A stretch of 32,418 nucleotides of DNA from Polaromonas sp. (GCA_021731285.1 JAKFXR010000015.1:1-32418), one strand, 5' to 3'. Shown: positions 7,201 through 15,527, numbered from the stretch's first letter. Made by a program: numbers and translations. The notes: a model not told the origin generated them from the sequence alone.

Positions 7201-8247
7201 ATGAAAAAACTGCATATTGCTTTTTGGCTGTGGATGTTGTCTCTTGTGGCAAGTGTGCCGGTTGGCGCGTCGGAGATTGCCAGACTGAACAAGGTTCGCG
7301 CGACGGTTGGCGAGGCATTTCGTGCCGACAATTTTGCTGCCATCGATACGCTTGCCGATCAATTCAGGAATACGAAAAGCCGCAGCCCCAGCGGTTTCAG
7401 GGATCTTTCTGCGCTGTATTTGGGCCTGGAGCAGGCGATGGCCTACAAGCCCGTGCAGGGTGCAAAACCCGCTGCCGAGGAGCTGGAGGTGCACTGGGCT
7501 GCGGTCGAAACCAGGACCAATACATGGATCGCCCGCTTTCCCGCTTCTCCGGTGGCGCCCATCGCGCACAGCATGGCCTTGCTGCAGCACGGCTGGTCTT
7601 TCAGGGGGACGGGCATGGCCAGCACCGTGACGCCCAAGGGGCGGGAGCAGTTTGCCCGGCATGTTGCCCTTTCGCTCGATACGCTTGAAAAAAACAAGAA
7701 CGTCAGCAGCATCGATCCTCACTGGTATTCACAGATGCTTGCAATCGCAAAAATCCAGGGATGGGACCCGAAATTGGTCCGCGCCATTTTTGATGAGGGT
7801 TCGGGCAAGGACCCGCTGTTTTATCCGGTTTACATGGGCGTCGGCAACTACCTGTCTCCACTGTGGGGCGGAAGTTATGAACAAGTGGAAGCGTTTGCCG
7901 ATTCTGCAGTTCTTCGCACTGAATCCACGGAAGGCAAGAGCATGTACGCGCACATCTTTTGGGCCCTCTATCAGAGTGGAGCCACCGGGATGTTCAGGCA
8001 CAAGAGCATCTGGCCCAAGATGAAAATGGGTTTTGAAGATCTTTTGGTCCGCTATCCCGATGACTGGAACAAGCACGGGTACGCAAGGTATGCGTGTGCA
8101 GCCGGGGACCTCGCGACCGCGCGCCGGCTCTTCAAGGAAATTGGGGACACGCCCTGGGAAAAACTTGGGAATGCCTACCGCCTGGAAGCCTGGGGACCGA
8201 CTTTTTTTGAAGCATGTCGAGCCTGGATGGCCAGCTACCCGCAGTGA
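7201..8247 (+). CDS. Secreted protein of unknown function (possibly DUF4034-like)
   Basis: I do not recognise a characterised family. The 348-residue product starts at the ATG at 7201, preceded by AAGGAAAGAGG (7184-7194), and has a clean signal peptide (MKKLHIAFWLWMLSLVASVPVGAS). The mature part is alpha-helical in appearance, with tetratricopeptide-like helical pairs (LNKVRATVGEAFRADNFAAI near the start, ARYACAAGDLATARRLFKEI near the end) and a tryptophan- and tyrosine-rich centre. The layout (WIARFPASPVAPIAHSMALL, then a DPHWYSQMLAIAKIQGWD segment) recalls DUF4034 proteins, which I offer only as a weak match. It lies 80 bases after the hydroxylase and ten before the EI24 gene. Start and reading frame are well supported. 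Confidence 0.75.
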   Translation: MKKLHIAFWLWMLSLVASVPVGASEIARLNKVRATVGEAFRADNFAAIDTLADQFRNTKSRSPSGFRDLSALYLGLEQAMAYKPVQGAKPAAEELEVHWAAVETRTNTWIARFPASPVAPIAHSMALLQHGWSFRGTGMASTVTPKGREQFARHVALSLDTLEKNKNVSSIDPHWYSQMLAIAKIQGWDPKLVRAIFDEGSGKDPLFYPVYMGVGNYLSPLWGGSYEQVEAFADSAVLRTESTEGKSMYAHIFWALYQSGATGMFRHKSIWPKMKMGFEDLLVRYPDDWNKHGYARYACAAGDLATARRLFKEIGDTPWEKLGNAYRLEAWGPTFFEACRAWMASYPQ

Positions 8248-8257
8248 CACTGAATCC

Positions 8258-9148
8258 ATGAACAAGCTCCTCGACTCATTCTGGCGCGCCGCCATGTACT
8301 GCCTGCACCCGCGGGTGATTGCGCTGTCGCTTTTGCCGCTTGTCATCATGGTGATGTTGTCGCTGGGCCTCGCCTATTTTTTCTGGGAGGGCGCGCTGAC
8401 CTCCGTGCGTGCAGGTCTGCAAGGCTACGAACTTCTGGACAGCATGGCGCGCTGGCTGGAGGGGCTGGGCCTGGGTGATTTGCGAGTTGTGCTGGCGCCG
8501 GCCATCCTGCTTTTCCTGGCGATCCCGGTGATCGTGGTTGCCACGCTGCTGTTTGTGGCGGTTCTCATGACGCCTGCGATGGTTTCGCTGGTGGCCGAGC
8601 GGCGTTTTCCACTGCTCGAGCGAAAAAAAGGCGGCTCGCTGCTGGCCAGCATTGTGTGGTCACTGGGCTCAACCCTGCTGGCCATGCTTGCACTTGTCGT
8701 GTCCATTCCGCTGTGGCTGATCCCACCGCTGATACTGGTGTTTCCACCCCTGATCTGGGGCTGGTTGACCTACCGCGTGATGTCCTATGACGCGCTGGTG
8801 GAGCATGCCAGCGCCGAAGAGCGGCGGCAGATTTTCCGCCAGCACCGCAGCGCCTTGCTGGGCATTGGCGTGATTTGCGGTTACCTGGGCGCGGCGCCCA
8901 GCCTGATCTGGGCCTCAGGCGCCATGTTTGTGGCCATGGCCCCGGTGCTGGTGCCGGTGGCGATCTGGATGTACACCCTGGTGTTTGCCTTTTCCTCGCT
9001 CTGGTTTTCCCATTACCTTCTGGCAGCGCTGGACCAGCACCGCAGGCACAGCAGTATCCTGCCGCCTGATCCCCAGGCCCCAATGGCTTGCATCGCCGAC
9101 GGTACGTCTGTGCAGGCTGGTGCGCCAGGGCGAGAGCTACCCCTTTAA
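8258..9148 (+). CDS. EI24-domain (CysZ-like) inner membrane protein
   Basis: A 296-residue inner membrane protein of the EI24 family, which includes the sulfate permease CysZ. The ATG at 8258 is ten bases after the preceding stop. Hydrophobic segments occur at about 20-43, 78-108, 125-160 and 195-250. The amphipathic and charged features typical of the family are seen: a first long helix opening with FWRAAMYCLHPRVI, a central MTPAMVSLVAERRFPLLERKKGG and a YDALVEHASAEERRQIFRQHR stretch. The C-terminal 35 residues are hydrophilic and poorly conserved in appearance. Sulfate transport is not implied, because no sulfur-assimilation gene is nearby. Confidence 0.82.
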   Translation: MNKLLDSFWRAAMYCLHPRVIALSLLPLVIMVMLSLGLAYFFWEGALTSVRAGLQGYELLDSMARWLEGLGLGDLRVVLAPAILLFLAIPVIVVATLLFVAVLMTPAMVSLVAERRFPLLERKKGGSLLASIVWSLGSTLLAMLALVVSIPLWLIPPLILVFPPLIWGWLTYRVMSYDALVEHASAEERRQIFRQHRSALLGIGVICGYLGAAPSLIWASGAMFVAMAPVLVPVAIWMYTLVFAFSSLWFSHYLLAALDQHRRHSSILPPDPQAPMACIADGTSVQAGAPGRELPL

Positions 9149-9165
9149 ACCCCAGGACTTTTCCC

Positions 9166-9990
9166 ATGAGCACGACCTTCGGCCTCATCATCATCGGTGA
9201 CGAAATCCTGTCCGGAAAACGCGCCGACAAGCATCTGCCCAAAGTCATTGAATTGCTGGCGGCCCGTGGCCTGCAACTGGCCTACGCTGACTACGTCGGC
9301 GACGATCCAGCCCGTATCACGGCGACGCTGGCGCGCGCTTTTAACGCCGCTCGTGAAAATGGTGACGTGGTGTTCTCATGCGGCGGCATTGGCGCTACAC
9401 CGGACGATCACACCCGGCAGTGCGCAGCCAAAGCCCTGGGTGTCGATCTTGCGCTGCATCCCCAGGCCGAGCGTCTTATCCGTGAGCGCATGCAGGACGT
9501 GGCCAGAGAGCAGGGCGTGGCCTATGAGCCCGACCGGGACGACAACATCCACCGCCTGAACATGGGTGTGTTTCCGGCAGGCGCCGAAATCATTCCGAAT
9601 CCGTACAACAAGATCCCCGGCTTTAGCTGTCGGGCCGGACCGGGGGCAGTCCACTTCGTGCCGGGTTTCCCTGTCATGGCCTGGCCGATGGTCGAGTGGG
9701 TGCTCGACACCCACTATGCCGATTTGCGGCAAAGCCAAGCTTATGTGGAGAAATCCGTGATTGTGATGGGCTCCATGGAGGCCGCCCTGACACCGCTGAT
9801 GCTCGAAATTGAGGCGAAACACGCCGGGGTCAAGGTGTTCAGCCTCCCCAGCGTGGATCATCCCGACTACGGACGACACATCGAACTGGGGGTCAAAGGT
9901 GCGCCCCCGGCGGTCAATGCTGCCTATCCCGCCTTGCTCGCTGGCTTGTATGCGGTGAATGCCAAACTCGGCCCCGAATTGGTGCGCTAA
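9166..9990 (+). CDS. MoaB/CinA-type molybdopterin-binding domain protein
   Basis: A 274-residue cytoplasmic protein with the MoCF-biosynthesis (MoaB/Mog) fold in its first 170 residues: GLIIIGDEILSGKRADKH at the start, then FSCGGIGATPDDHTRQ, the conserved GGxGxTPDD loop that holds the pterin phosphate or nucleotide. Proteins of this arrangement are often annotated as competence/damage-inducible protein A-like, but the C-terminal nicotinamide deamidase domain of full CinA (about 400 residues) is absent. The true role may be nucleotide or pterin related. The frame extends upstream into the EI24 gene; the ATG at 9166 is taken since the family begins right there. The gene is 17 bases after the EI24 stop and ends just before the glnA control region. 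Confidence 0.84.
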   Translation: MSTTFGLIIIGDEILSGKRADKHLPKVIELLAARGLQLAYADYVGDDPARITATLARAFNAARENGDVVFSCGGIGATPDDHTRQCAAKALGVDLALHPQAERLIRERMQDVAREQGVAYEPDRDDNIHRLNMGVFPAGAEIIPNPYNKIPGFSCRAGPGAVHFVPGFPVMAWPMVEWVLDTHYADLRQSQAYVEKSVIVMGSMEAALTPLMLEIEAKHAGVKVFSLPSVDHPDYGRHIELGVKGAPPAVNAAYPALLAGLYAVNAKLGPELVR

Positions 9991-9993
9991 GAG

Positions 9994-10010
9994 GGCACCA
10001 ATAATGTGCT
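9994..10010. promoter_or_regulatory. Likely NtrC site 2 (distal) of glnA
   Basis: GGCACCAATAATGTGCT is an imperfect dyad resembling the NtrC consensus TGCAC-N-W-rich-GGTGCA. Its centre is about 25 bases upstream of the stronger site, close to two to two and a half helical turns, a spacing that suits cooperative binding of NtrC dimers. Confidence 0.6.
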
Positions 10011-10018
10011 TTAGCAAT

Positions 10019-10035
10019 TGCACCATATTGGTGCA
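10019..10035. promoter_or_regulatory. NtrC-binding site 1 (proximal) of glnA
   Basis: TGCACCATATTGGTGCA matches the enterobacterial NtrC consensus (TGCACY-N4-TGGTGCA-like) almost perfectly and sits inside a longer palindrome at 10015-10039 with 11-bp arms. It lies about 120 bases upstream of the -24 element, a normal enhancer distance. ntrC itself is encoded downstream at 13476. Confidence 0.88.
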
Positions 10036-10141
10036 ATTGAGTCGAGTCACTTTTTCGCTGCCCAAACTGCGCCGGTAAGGAAATAGCGGGGAGTTGACGG
10101 CACAATCGAGGGCTTGGCAGGAAATTAGCGCCATCAGGTTT

Positions 10142-10157
10142 TGGCATAAAAAGTGCA
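10142..10157 (+). promoter_or_regulatory. Sigma54 (-24/-12) promoter of glnA
   Basis: TTGGCATAAAAAGTGCA has GG at 10143-10144 and GC at 10155-10156 with exactly ten bases between, the invariant sigma54 geometry. It is about 52 bases before the glnA ATG and downstream of the two NtrC-type sites. Expected behaviour is activation by phosphorylated NtrC under nitrogen limitation. Confidence 0.88.
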
Positions 10158-10208
10158 TTCAAGCAACCTGAAATATTTTTAACAACCATCCAGCAACAGG
10201 AGATTCTG

Positions 10209-11624
10209 ATGGCAAAGACCGTCGCAGACGTCATGAAAATGGTCAAGGAAAACGAAGTCAAGTTTGTTGACTTCCGCTTCACCGACACCAAGGGCAAAGA
10301 GCAGCACGTGACCGTGCCGGTCTCCCACTTTGACGAAGACAAATTCACTTCGGGCCACGCGTTTGACGGCTCTTCCATCGCCGGCTGGAAAGGCATCGAA
10401 GCTTCGGACATGCAACTGATGCCCGACCCCAAGACGGCCAACATCGATCCATTCTTTGAAGAAACAACGCTGTTCATGAGCTGCGACGTGCTCGAGCCCA
10501 GCGACGGCAAGGCCTACGACCGCGACCCGCGCTCCATCGCGCAGCGTGCAGAGGCTTACCTCAAGGCCTCCGGCCTGGGCGACACCGCTTACTTTGGTCC
10601 CGAGCCTGAATTCTTCATTTTTGATGACGTGCGCTGGAACACCGACATGTCGGGTACCTTCTTCAAGATCGAGGAATACGAAGCGCCCTGGAACTCGGGC
10701 GCCAAGCTCGAAGGCGGCAACCGCGGCCACCGTCCAACCGTCAAGGGTGGTTACTTCCCCGTGCCTCCGGTGGACAGCACCCAGGACATGCGCGCCGAGA
10801 TGTCCCTGATTCTCGAATCGCTGGGCATCCCTGTTGAAGTGTTCCACCACGAAGTTGCCGGCCCTGGCCAGAACGAAATCGGTACCAAGTTCAGCACGCT
10901 GGTCCAGCGCGCAGACTGGACCCAGGTCCTGAAGTACGTTGTGCAAAACGTGGCCAATGCCTATGGCAAAACCGCCACCTTCATGCCCAAGCCCATCGTT
11001 GGCGACAACGGTTCCGGCATGCACGTGCACCAGTCGGTCTGGAAAGACGGCAAAAACCTGTTTGCCGGCGACGGTTATGCAGGCCTGTCGGACTTCGCCC
11101 TGTACTACATCGGTGGCATCATCAAACATGCCAGAGCCCTCAACGCCATCACCAACCCGGGCACCAACAGCTACAAGCGCCTGGTCCCTGGCTACGAGGC
11201 ACCGGTCAAGCTGGCTTACTCGTCACGCAATCGCTCGGCCTCCATCCGTATTCCTTACGTGGCCAACCCCAAAGGTCGCCGTATCGAGGCACGTTTCCCC
11301 GATCCACTGATGAACCCTTACCTCGGCTTCTCGGCCCTGCTGATGGCGGGTCTGGATGGCGTTGAAAACAAAATCCATCCGGGCGAAGCCGCCACCAAGG
11401 ATCTGTACCATCTGCCCCCGGAAGAAGACGCGAAAGTGCCAACGGTTTGCCACAGCCTGGACCAGGCGCTGGATTGCCTGGACGCCGACCGCGGTTTCCT
11501 GACCAAGGGTGGCGTGTTCACCGACAGCATGCTCGATGCCTACATCGAACTGAAAATGGCTGAGGTCACCCGCCTGCGCCAGGCGACGCATCCGATCGAG
11601 TTCGACATGTATTACTCACTGTAA
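10209..11624 (+). CDS. glnA: Glutamine synthetase type I
   Basis: Makes glutamine from glutamate, ammonia and ATP in the cytoplasm as a dodecamer; it is the main ammonia-assimilating enzyme. The 471-residue length is standard. AGGAG at 10198-10202 fixes the start. Signatures seen are FDGSSIAGW near residue 53, the [10 protein letters not shown] metal-binding strand, [23 protein letters not shown] of the ATP site and NRSASIRIP. Tyr400 in [10 protein letters not shown] is the residue adenylylated by GlnE in type I-beta enzymes, so activity is probably tuned by covalent modification. Transcription is expected from the sigma54 promoter with NtrC sites upstream. A strong terminator follows at 11643-11672, so most transcripts should end before ntrB. 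Confidence 0.98.
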   Translation: MAKTVADVMKMVKENEVKFVDFRFTDTKGKEQHVTVPVSHFDEDKFTSGHAFDGSSIAGWKGIEASDMQLMPDPKTANIDPFFEETTLFMSCDVLEPSDGKAYDRDPRSIAQRAEAYLKASGLGDTAYFGPEPEFFIFDDVRWNTDMSGTFFKIEEYEAPWNSGAKLEGGNRGHRPTVKGGYFPVPPVDSTQDMRAEMSLILESLGIPVEVFHHEVAGPGQNEIGTKFSTLVQRADWTQVLKYVVQNVANAYGKTATFMPKPIVGDNGSGMHVHQSVWKDGKNLFAGDGYAGLSDFALYYIGGIIKHARALNAITNPGTNSYKRLVPGYEAPVKLAYSSRNRSASIRIPYVANPKGRRIEARFPDPLMNPYLGFSALLMAGLDGVENKIHPGEAATKDLYHLPPEEDAKVPTVCHSLDQALDCLDADRGFLTKGGVFTDSMLDAYIELKMAEVTRLRQATHPIEFDMYYSL

Positions 11625-11642
11625 TTTTTTACAGTGTGACTC

Positions 11643-11672
11643 AAAAAGGACGGCATTGGCCGTCCTTTTTTT
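11643..11672 (+). terminator. Rho-independent terminator after glnA
   Basis: Stem AAAAAGGACGGC (11643-11654) pairs with GCCGTCCTTTTT (11659-11670) around a four-base loop and continues into T's to 11672. A weaker hairpin CACTGTA/TACAGTG overlaps the glnA stop codon just before it. The A/T-flanked stem could also act on the reverse strand. Confidence 0.93.
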
Positions 11673-11770
11673 ATGGACTCATGGGGTTATGGTGCACAAA
11701 TTTTGCATTTCCACACCTTTGCGAGATACTGCTAGACCGTCCTTGCCCTAACAGGCGCTTGGGGTTACGC

Positions 11771-12298
11771 ATGAAACCTACTGTACTTCTTTCAATCTCT
11801 ACCGTTCTGATGGCCGGCAGCCTGTCTGCTGCTTTTGCGCAGGAGCGCATCTACCGTTGCGCGGCCAAAGTCGGCTCGACGCCTGAGTACATCAACAACG
11901 CCAGAGATGCGCAAGCGCGCGGTTGCAAGCTGATCGAGGGCGGCAATGTGACGGTGGTACAAAGCAGCGCCCCGGTCAATCGGGCCGCCGTGCGTGTGGC
12001 GTCCGCCACCCAGGCGGCTCCGCGCCAGGTCTCTGACAATGGAGAGCAGCGCGCCCGCGACAGCGACTCGCGCGCCATTCTTGAGGCCGAGCTCCGCAAG
12101 GCAGAACTCAAACTGGCTGAGCAGCAAAAGGAATACAACAACGGTGAACCTGAAAAGCAGGGCATTGAGGGGCGCAACTACCAGCGTTATCTCGATCGCG
12201 TCGCCGAGCTCAAGGAAGCCATCGCCCGCAACGAGAGCGATATCGCCGGCCTGAAGCGGGAAATTGCCCGCCTTCCGGGAAGCGTCTCCCGCAATTAA
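11771..12298 (+). CDS. Small secreted coiled-coil protein between glnA and ntrB
   Basis: I do not recognise a characterised function. The ATG at 11771 gives 175 residues with a signal peptide (MKPTVLLSISTVLMAGSLSAAFA) and cleavage near AFAQ. Mature residues begin with ERIYRCAAK and a second cysteine in ARGCKLIEGG, which could form a disulfide; this N-terminal part looks like a small DUF4124-like strand unit. From about residue 95 to 165 the sequence is highly charged and heptad-like (ILEAELRKAELKLAEQQKEY, then YLDRVAELKEAIARNESDIA), predicting a coiled coil. It is 33 bases upstream of ntrB and is probably in the same transcript. Why a periplasmic protein should sit within the nitrogen-control locus is unknown. 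Confidence 0.8.
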   Translation: MKPTVLLSISTVLMAGSLSAAFAQERIYRCAAKVGSTPEYINNARDAQARGCKLIEGGNVTVVQSSAPVNRAAVRVASATQAAPRQVSDNGEQRARDSDSRAILEAELRKAELKLAEQQKEYNNGEPEKQGIEGRNYQRYLDRVAELKEAIARNESDIAGLKREIARLPGSVSRN

Positions 12299-12331
12299 GT
12301 TGCCGGGGCTTTCTGCGTCAGAATAGGTGTC

Positions 12332-13423
12332 TTGAAAAAGACCGATCATTCTGCCGATGCCAGCGAGCTGGCTGCCTCCCGCTTCCAGTCCTTTGACCTG
12401 CTCGCCACCCTTGTGGCGGTGGTTAAAACCAATGGTGTGGTGGTGTTTGCCAACGCAGCACTGGAAGACGCGCTGGGGACCTCTCGCCGCACCATTGAAG
12501 GCTCCCGCCTTCCCGACTGCTTCACCGAACCGCAGATCCTGCACAACGCCCTCGAAGGGGCGGGCAGCAACGAATTTGCCGCCCTGCGCTACGACGCCTG
12601 GCTCAAGCCCCTGAACCGCGAGGCCCTGCCTGTGCACGTGGTCGTTGCGCAGACCGACAGGGCGGGCGAGGCCATTGTCGAGCTTCTTCCGCTGGAGCAG
12701 CAAGCCAAGCAGGACCGCGAAGAGCGTTTGATGGACCAGGCCCAGGCCAACAAGGAGCTGATCCGCAACCTGGCGCATGAGATCAAGAATCCGCTGGGCG
12801 GGATTCGCGGGGCTGCGCAGTTGCTGCAGATGGAGATCGAGTCCAAGGAGCTGACCGAATACACCCAGGTCATCATCCACGAGGCCGACCGCCTGCAGAC
12901 CCTGGTGGACCGGCTGCTGGCCCCGCATCGCCGGCCGCACCTGGTCGGCGACGTAAACATCCATGAAGTCTGCGAGCGCGTGCGCTCGCTGATCCTGGCC
13001 GAGTTTCCCAAGGGTCTGAAGGTGCTGAGGGACTACGACACCTCGATTCCCGACTTCCGGGGTGACCGCGAGCAACTGATTCAGGCGGTGCTCAACATTG
13101 CCCACAATGCCGCTCAGGCCCTTGCAGAGCGGATTGCGGCGGGTGATGCGCAAATCAGTTTCAGGAGCCGTATTGCCCGGCAAATCACTTTCGGCAAGCA
13201 GCGTTATCGCTTGGCACTGGAATTGCATGTCATTGACAATGGACCGGGTGTTCCGGACTCTATCAAGGACCGTATCTTCTATCCCCTGATTTCGGGGCGG
13301 GAAGGCGGGTCTGGGCTGGGGCTGACGTTGGCGCAAACCTTTGTTCAGCAGCACCATGGCCTGATCGAGTGCGAAAGCGTCCCCGGCCGCACGGATTTCA
13401 AGATGCTGATACCGCTGCCTTGA
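12332..13423 (+). CDS. ntrB: Nitrogen regulation sensor histidine kinase/phosphatase NtrB
   Basis: Senses nitrogen status through PII proteins and phosphorylates or dephosphorylates NtrC. The 363-residue protein is soluble, as NtrB proteins are: no membrane segment. Order: PAS domain (about 20-130, VAVVKTNGVVVFANAALEDA), H box RNLAHEIKNPLGGIRGAAQ with phospho-acceptor His149, and an ATPase domain with N box (NIAHNAAQAL), G1 box (DNGPGVP) and G2 box (GGSGLGLTLAQ). The start codon is the unusual TTG at 12332, giving MKKTDHSADA; no better start is found before the PAS domain. It is 52 bases upstream of ntrC and co-transcribed with it. Confidence 0.95.
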   Translation: MKKTDHSADASELAASRFQSFDLLATLVAVVKTNGVVVFANAALEDALGTSRRTIEGSRLPDCFTEPQILHNALEGAGSNEFAALRYDAWLKPLNREALPVHVVVAQTDRAGEAIVELLPLEQQAKQDREERLMDQAQANKELIRNLAHEIKNPLGGIRGAAQLLQMEIESKELTEYTQVIIHEADRLQTLVDRLLAPHRRPHLVGDVNIHEVCERVRSLILAEFPKGLKVLRDYDTSIPDFRGDREQLIQAVLNIAHNAAQALAERIAAGDAQISFRSRIARQITFGKQRYRLALELHVIDNGPGVPDSIKDRIFYPLISGREGGSGLGLTLAQTFVQQHHGLIECESVPGRTDFKMLIPLP

Positions 13424-13475
13424 GATCCGGGGCTTTCATTGGCAGACAACTGGTAGTACCAAAGGGACAAGAAAA

Positions 13476-15020
13476 ATGAAACCGATCTGGATTGTTGACG
13501 ATGACCAGTCCATACGGTTTGTGCTGGAGAAGGCCCTGCTGCGGGAAGGCCTGCCGACCCGCAGTTTTACCAATCCGCGCGAAGTGCTGACAGCGCTGGA
13601 CAGCGCAACCGACGAAGATGGCCCTCAAGTGCTGGTCAGCGACATCCGCATGCCCGGCGGCTCGGGGCTGGACCTGCTGGCCAAGGTCAAGGAAAAGCAT
13701 CCCGGCCTGCCGGTGATCATCATGACGGCGTTTTCCGACCTGGACAGCGCGGTCTCGGCCTTTCAGGGCGGCGCCTTCGAATATTTGCCCAAGCCCTTTG
13801 ACCTGACCAAGGCGGTCGAGCTGATTCGCCGCGCGGTCGAGGAAAGCCAGCGCGAGGAAGTCGCCGAAGAGCGCATGGCCGCCACGCCAGAGATGCTGGG
13901 CCAGGCGCCTGCCATGCAGGACGTCTTCCGGGCCATTGGCCGCTTGAGCCAGAGCAACGTCACCGTCATGATCACCGGCGAGTCCGGCTCCGGCAAGGAA
14001 CTGGTGGCCAGAGCCCTGCACAAACATTCACCACGCGGCGACGCCGGCAACAACGGCCCTTTCATCGCCATCAACACCGCCGCCATTCCCAAGGACCTGC
14101 TGGAGTCCGAGCTGTTTGGCCATGAGCGCGGGGCTTTTACCGGCGCGCAGACCATGCGCCGCGGCCGCTTTGAGCAGGCCGATGGCGGCACACTGTTTCT
14201 GGACGAAATCGGCGACATGCCTTTTGATTTGCAGACGCGCCTGCTGCGCGTCCTCAGCGACGGCCATTTTTACCGCGTGGGCGGCCACAACGCCGTCAAG
14301 ACCAATGTGCGCGTGATCGCCGCCACCCATCAGGACCTGGAGCAGCGCGTCAAGGAAGGCAGCTTCCGCGAGGATCTGTTTCACCGCCTCAACGTGATTC
14401 GCCTGCGCCTGCCTGCGCTGCGCGAGCGACGCGAGGACGTCTTCATGCTGACCCGCCACTTCCTCCAGCAAAGCGCCAAGCAACTGGGTGTCGAGCCCAA
14501 ACGCATTTCCGACGCTGCCCTGCAGCAACTGAGCACATTCAGCTTTCCTGGCAACGTGCGCCAGCTCGAAAACATCTGTCACTGGCTGACCGTGATGGCA
14601 CCGGCGCAGGTCATTGAAGCCAAGGATTTGCCGCCCGAAGTCCTGGGCGCTGCGCCACCGCCGGGCAAGGTGCCGGTGCTGGTGGAGGGCGGTGTGGTGT
14701 CCAGACCCCATGCGTTGGCCGAGATGCCGGCCCAGGCAGCCGAGCACCCACCTTCCGAAAGGGCGGCGGTGCCCGCGCCCGCCGAGCATGACTTGCCCAT
14801 CCTCGGCAGTTCGTGGGAGACGGGCCTGGAAGCTGAAGCGCTGGCCTTGCTGGCCACCGGTCGCAGCGACGTCTGGGATGTGCTGACCCGGCGCTTTGAG
14901 TCCAAACTGATTCAAACCGCGCTGCTCAACACCCGTGGCCGCCGTATAGAGGCAGCTCAAAAACTTGGAATTGGCCGCAACACGATCACGCGCAAGATTC
15001 AGGAGCTCCATCTGGAATAA
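13476..15020 (+). CDS. ntrC: Nitrogen regulation response regulator NtrC
   Basis: A sigma54-dependent activator. Its 514 residues show a receiver domain (acidic pocket Asp8-Asp10, phospho-acceptor Asp56 in SDIRMPGGSG, Lys in LPKPFD), an AAA+ domain with Walker A GESGSGKE (168-175), the sigma54-contacting GAFTGA loop (219-224) and Walker B GGTLFLDEIGD, and a Fis-type helix-turn-helix at the C terminus (RIEAAQKLGIGRNTITRKIQ). Between AAA+ and helix-turn-helix lies a long Pro/Ala-rich linker (about 393-445), longer than in E. coli NtrC (469 residues). It likely binds the two dyads at 9994-10035 before glnA. A purine-rich stretch ending AAGAAAA lies just before the ATG. Confidence 0.96.
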   Translation: MKPIWIVDDDQSIRFVLEKALLREGLPTRSFTNPREVLTALDSATDEDGPQVLVSDIRMPGGSGLDLLAKVKEKHPGLPVIIMTAFSDLDSAVSAFQGGAFEYLPKPFDLTKAVELIRRAVEESQREEVAEERMAATPEMLGQAPAMQDVFRAIGRLSQSNVTVMITGESGSGKELVARALHKHSPRGDAGNNGPFIAINTAAIPKDLLESELFGHERGAFTGAQTMRRGRFEQADGGTLFLDEIGDMPFDLQTRLLRVLSDGHFYRVGGHNAVKTNVRVIAATHQDLEQRVKEGSFREDLFHRLNVIRLRLPALRERREDVFMLTRHFLQQSAKQLGVEPKRISDAALQQLSTFSFPGNVRQLENICHWLTVMAPAQVIEAKDLPPEVLGAAPPPGKVPVLVEGGVVSRPHALAEMPAQAAEHPPSERAAVPAPAEHDLPILGSSWETGLEAEALALLATGRSDVWDVLTRRFESKLIQTALLNTRGRRIEAAQKLGIGRNTITRKIQELHLE

Positions 15021-15210
15021 GGGCCCCCACGCTTGTCGCTTCGCGTACTGCGCTGCACCTTGCAGGCCGCCGCTAGCCAGAGGCTTCGCTTCTGATTTCT
15101 GTCCCAACCTGCTCAAGCAGGTTCGGAGCCGCAGGCATCAGCCCCGAGGGGCGCTGCGCCTGCGGCCCGGCAAAGCCGGTTCCGCGGCCCCGGCTTGAAG
15201 GGGAGGCTCC
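15021..15210 (+). repeat. GC-rich dispersed repeat, copy 2 (mosaic)
   Basis: Fills most of the gap between ntrC and the HNH gene. It starts with GGCCCCCACGCT directly after the ntrC stop, as copy 1 starts directly after its upstream stop, and ends with the shared core CCTGCGGCCCGGCAAAGCCG (15159-15178) plus GTTCCGCGGCCCCGGCTTGA. The interior differs from copy 1 but both contain GCCAGAGGCTT; copy 2 also has a perfect 8-bp inverted repeat AACCTGCT/AGCAGGTT at 15106-15123. Nothing coding is seen. Confidence 0.78.
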
Positions 15211-15242
15211 GCAGCTGCGATTCCATCATTTAAAGTTGGTGC

Positions 15243-15494
15243 ATGAGCCGCCTATCCCTGACCCGCGACAAAATCTACAAAACTGTTTTCAGGCAATTGC
15301 ATGGCAGGGTGCCTTGCTGGGTCTGTGGTGAACATGTGCCGCACGAGGCAGCCACGCTCGAGCATATCCAGCCGCTGTCTGAAGGGGGCAACAGTCACGC
15401 CGAGAACCTGGCGATCAGCCATGCGCTGTGCAACAACCGGCGTCACGCCAGGGTACGCGAAGTTGAAGAGCAAAATAGCAGTCCTGCCCTTTAA
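15243..15494 (+). CDS. Small stand-alone HNH nuclease-like protein
   Basis: An 83-residue protein consisting of little more than an HNH zinc-finger nuclease fold. Cys25 and Cys28 (CWVC) and a second pair made by His60/Cys63-type residues (ISHALCNNRR) would bind the structural zinc; LEHIQPLSEGG gives His41 of the HNH motif and Asn55 lies in SHAENL. It resembles the small HNH proteins found singly in many bacterial chromosomes as well as the nuclease part of larger effector proteins. There is no signal peptide and no partner gene (no restriction methylase, no immunity gene). It follows a dispersed repeat, and the last codons overlap copy B of the 43-base element. The target is unknown; a repair or general DNA-nicking role is as likely as defence. 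Confidence 0.78.
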   Translation: MSRLSLTRDKIYKTVFRQLHGRVPCWVCGEHVPHEAATLEHIQPLSEGGNSHAENLAISHALCNNRRHARVREVEEQNSSPAL

Positions 15495-15527
15495 CGGCGG
15501 GACAAGTTTGCTCTGTTATTTATAGCA
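15485..15527. repeat. 43-base dispersed element, copy B
   Basis: Begins TGCCCTTTAACGGCGGGAC and ends TTTATAGCA. Together with 15481-15484 it forms the stem GTCCTGCC/GGCGGGAC (15481-15488 and 15496-15503); a second stem TTTGCT/AGCAAA follows. It overlaps the end of the HNH gene and supplies the last codons and stop (15520-15522) of the convergent xthA. Confidence 0.65.

Noticed and set aside
11693-11707. TGCACAAATTTTGCA, a possible third NtrC-like dyad before the coiled-coil gene and ntrBC
   Set aside because: Only the outer TGCA parts match; the inner YNNNNTGG part of the consensus is absent and no -24/-12 element follows, so I do not call it a site.
11792-13357. 521-codon minus-strand open frame opposite ntrB and the coiled-coil protein gene
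   Set aside because: The product is low-complexity-like and without motifs; NtrB on the plus strand has all kinase boxes. It is a shadow frame.
15106-15123. Inverted repeat AACCTGCT/AGCAGGTT as a possible recombination (attC-like) site
   Set aside because: There is no integrase, no conserved attC core triplets and no second copy; it is better explained as part of the mosaic repeat.
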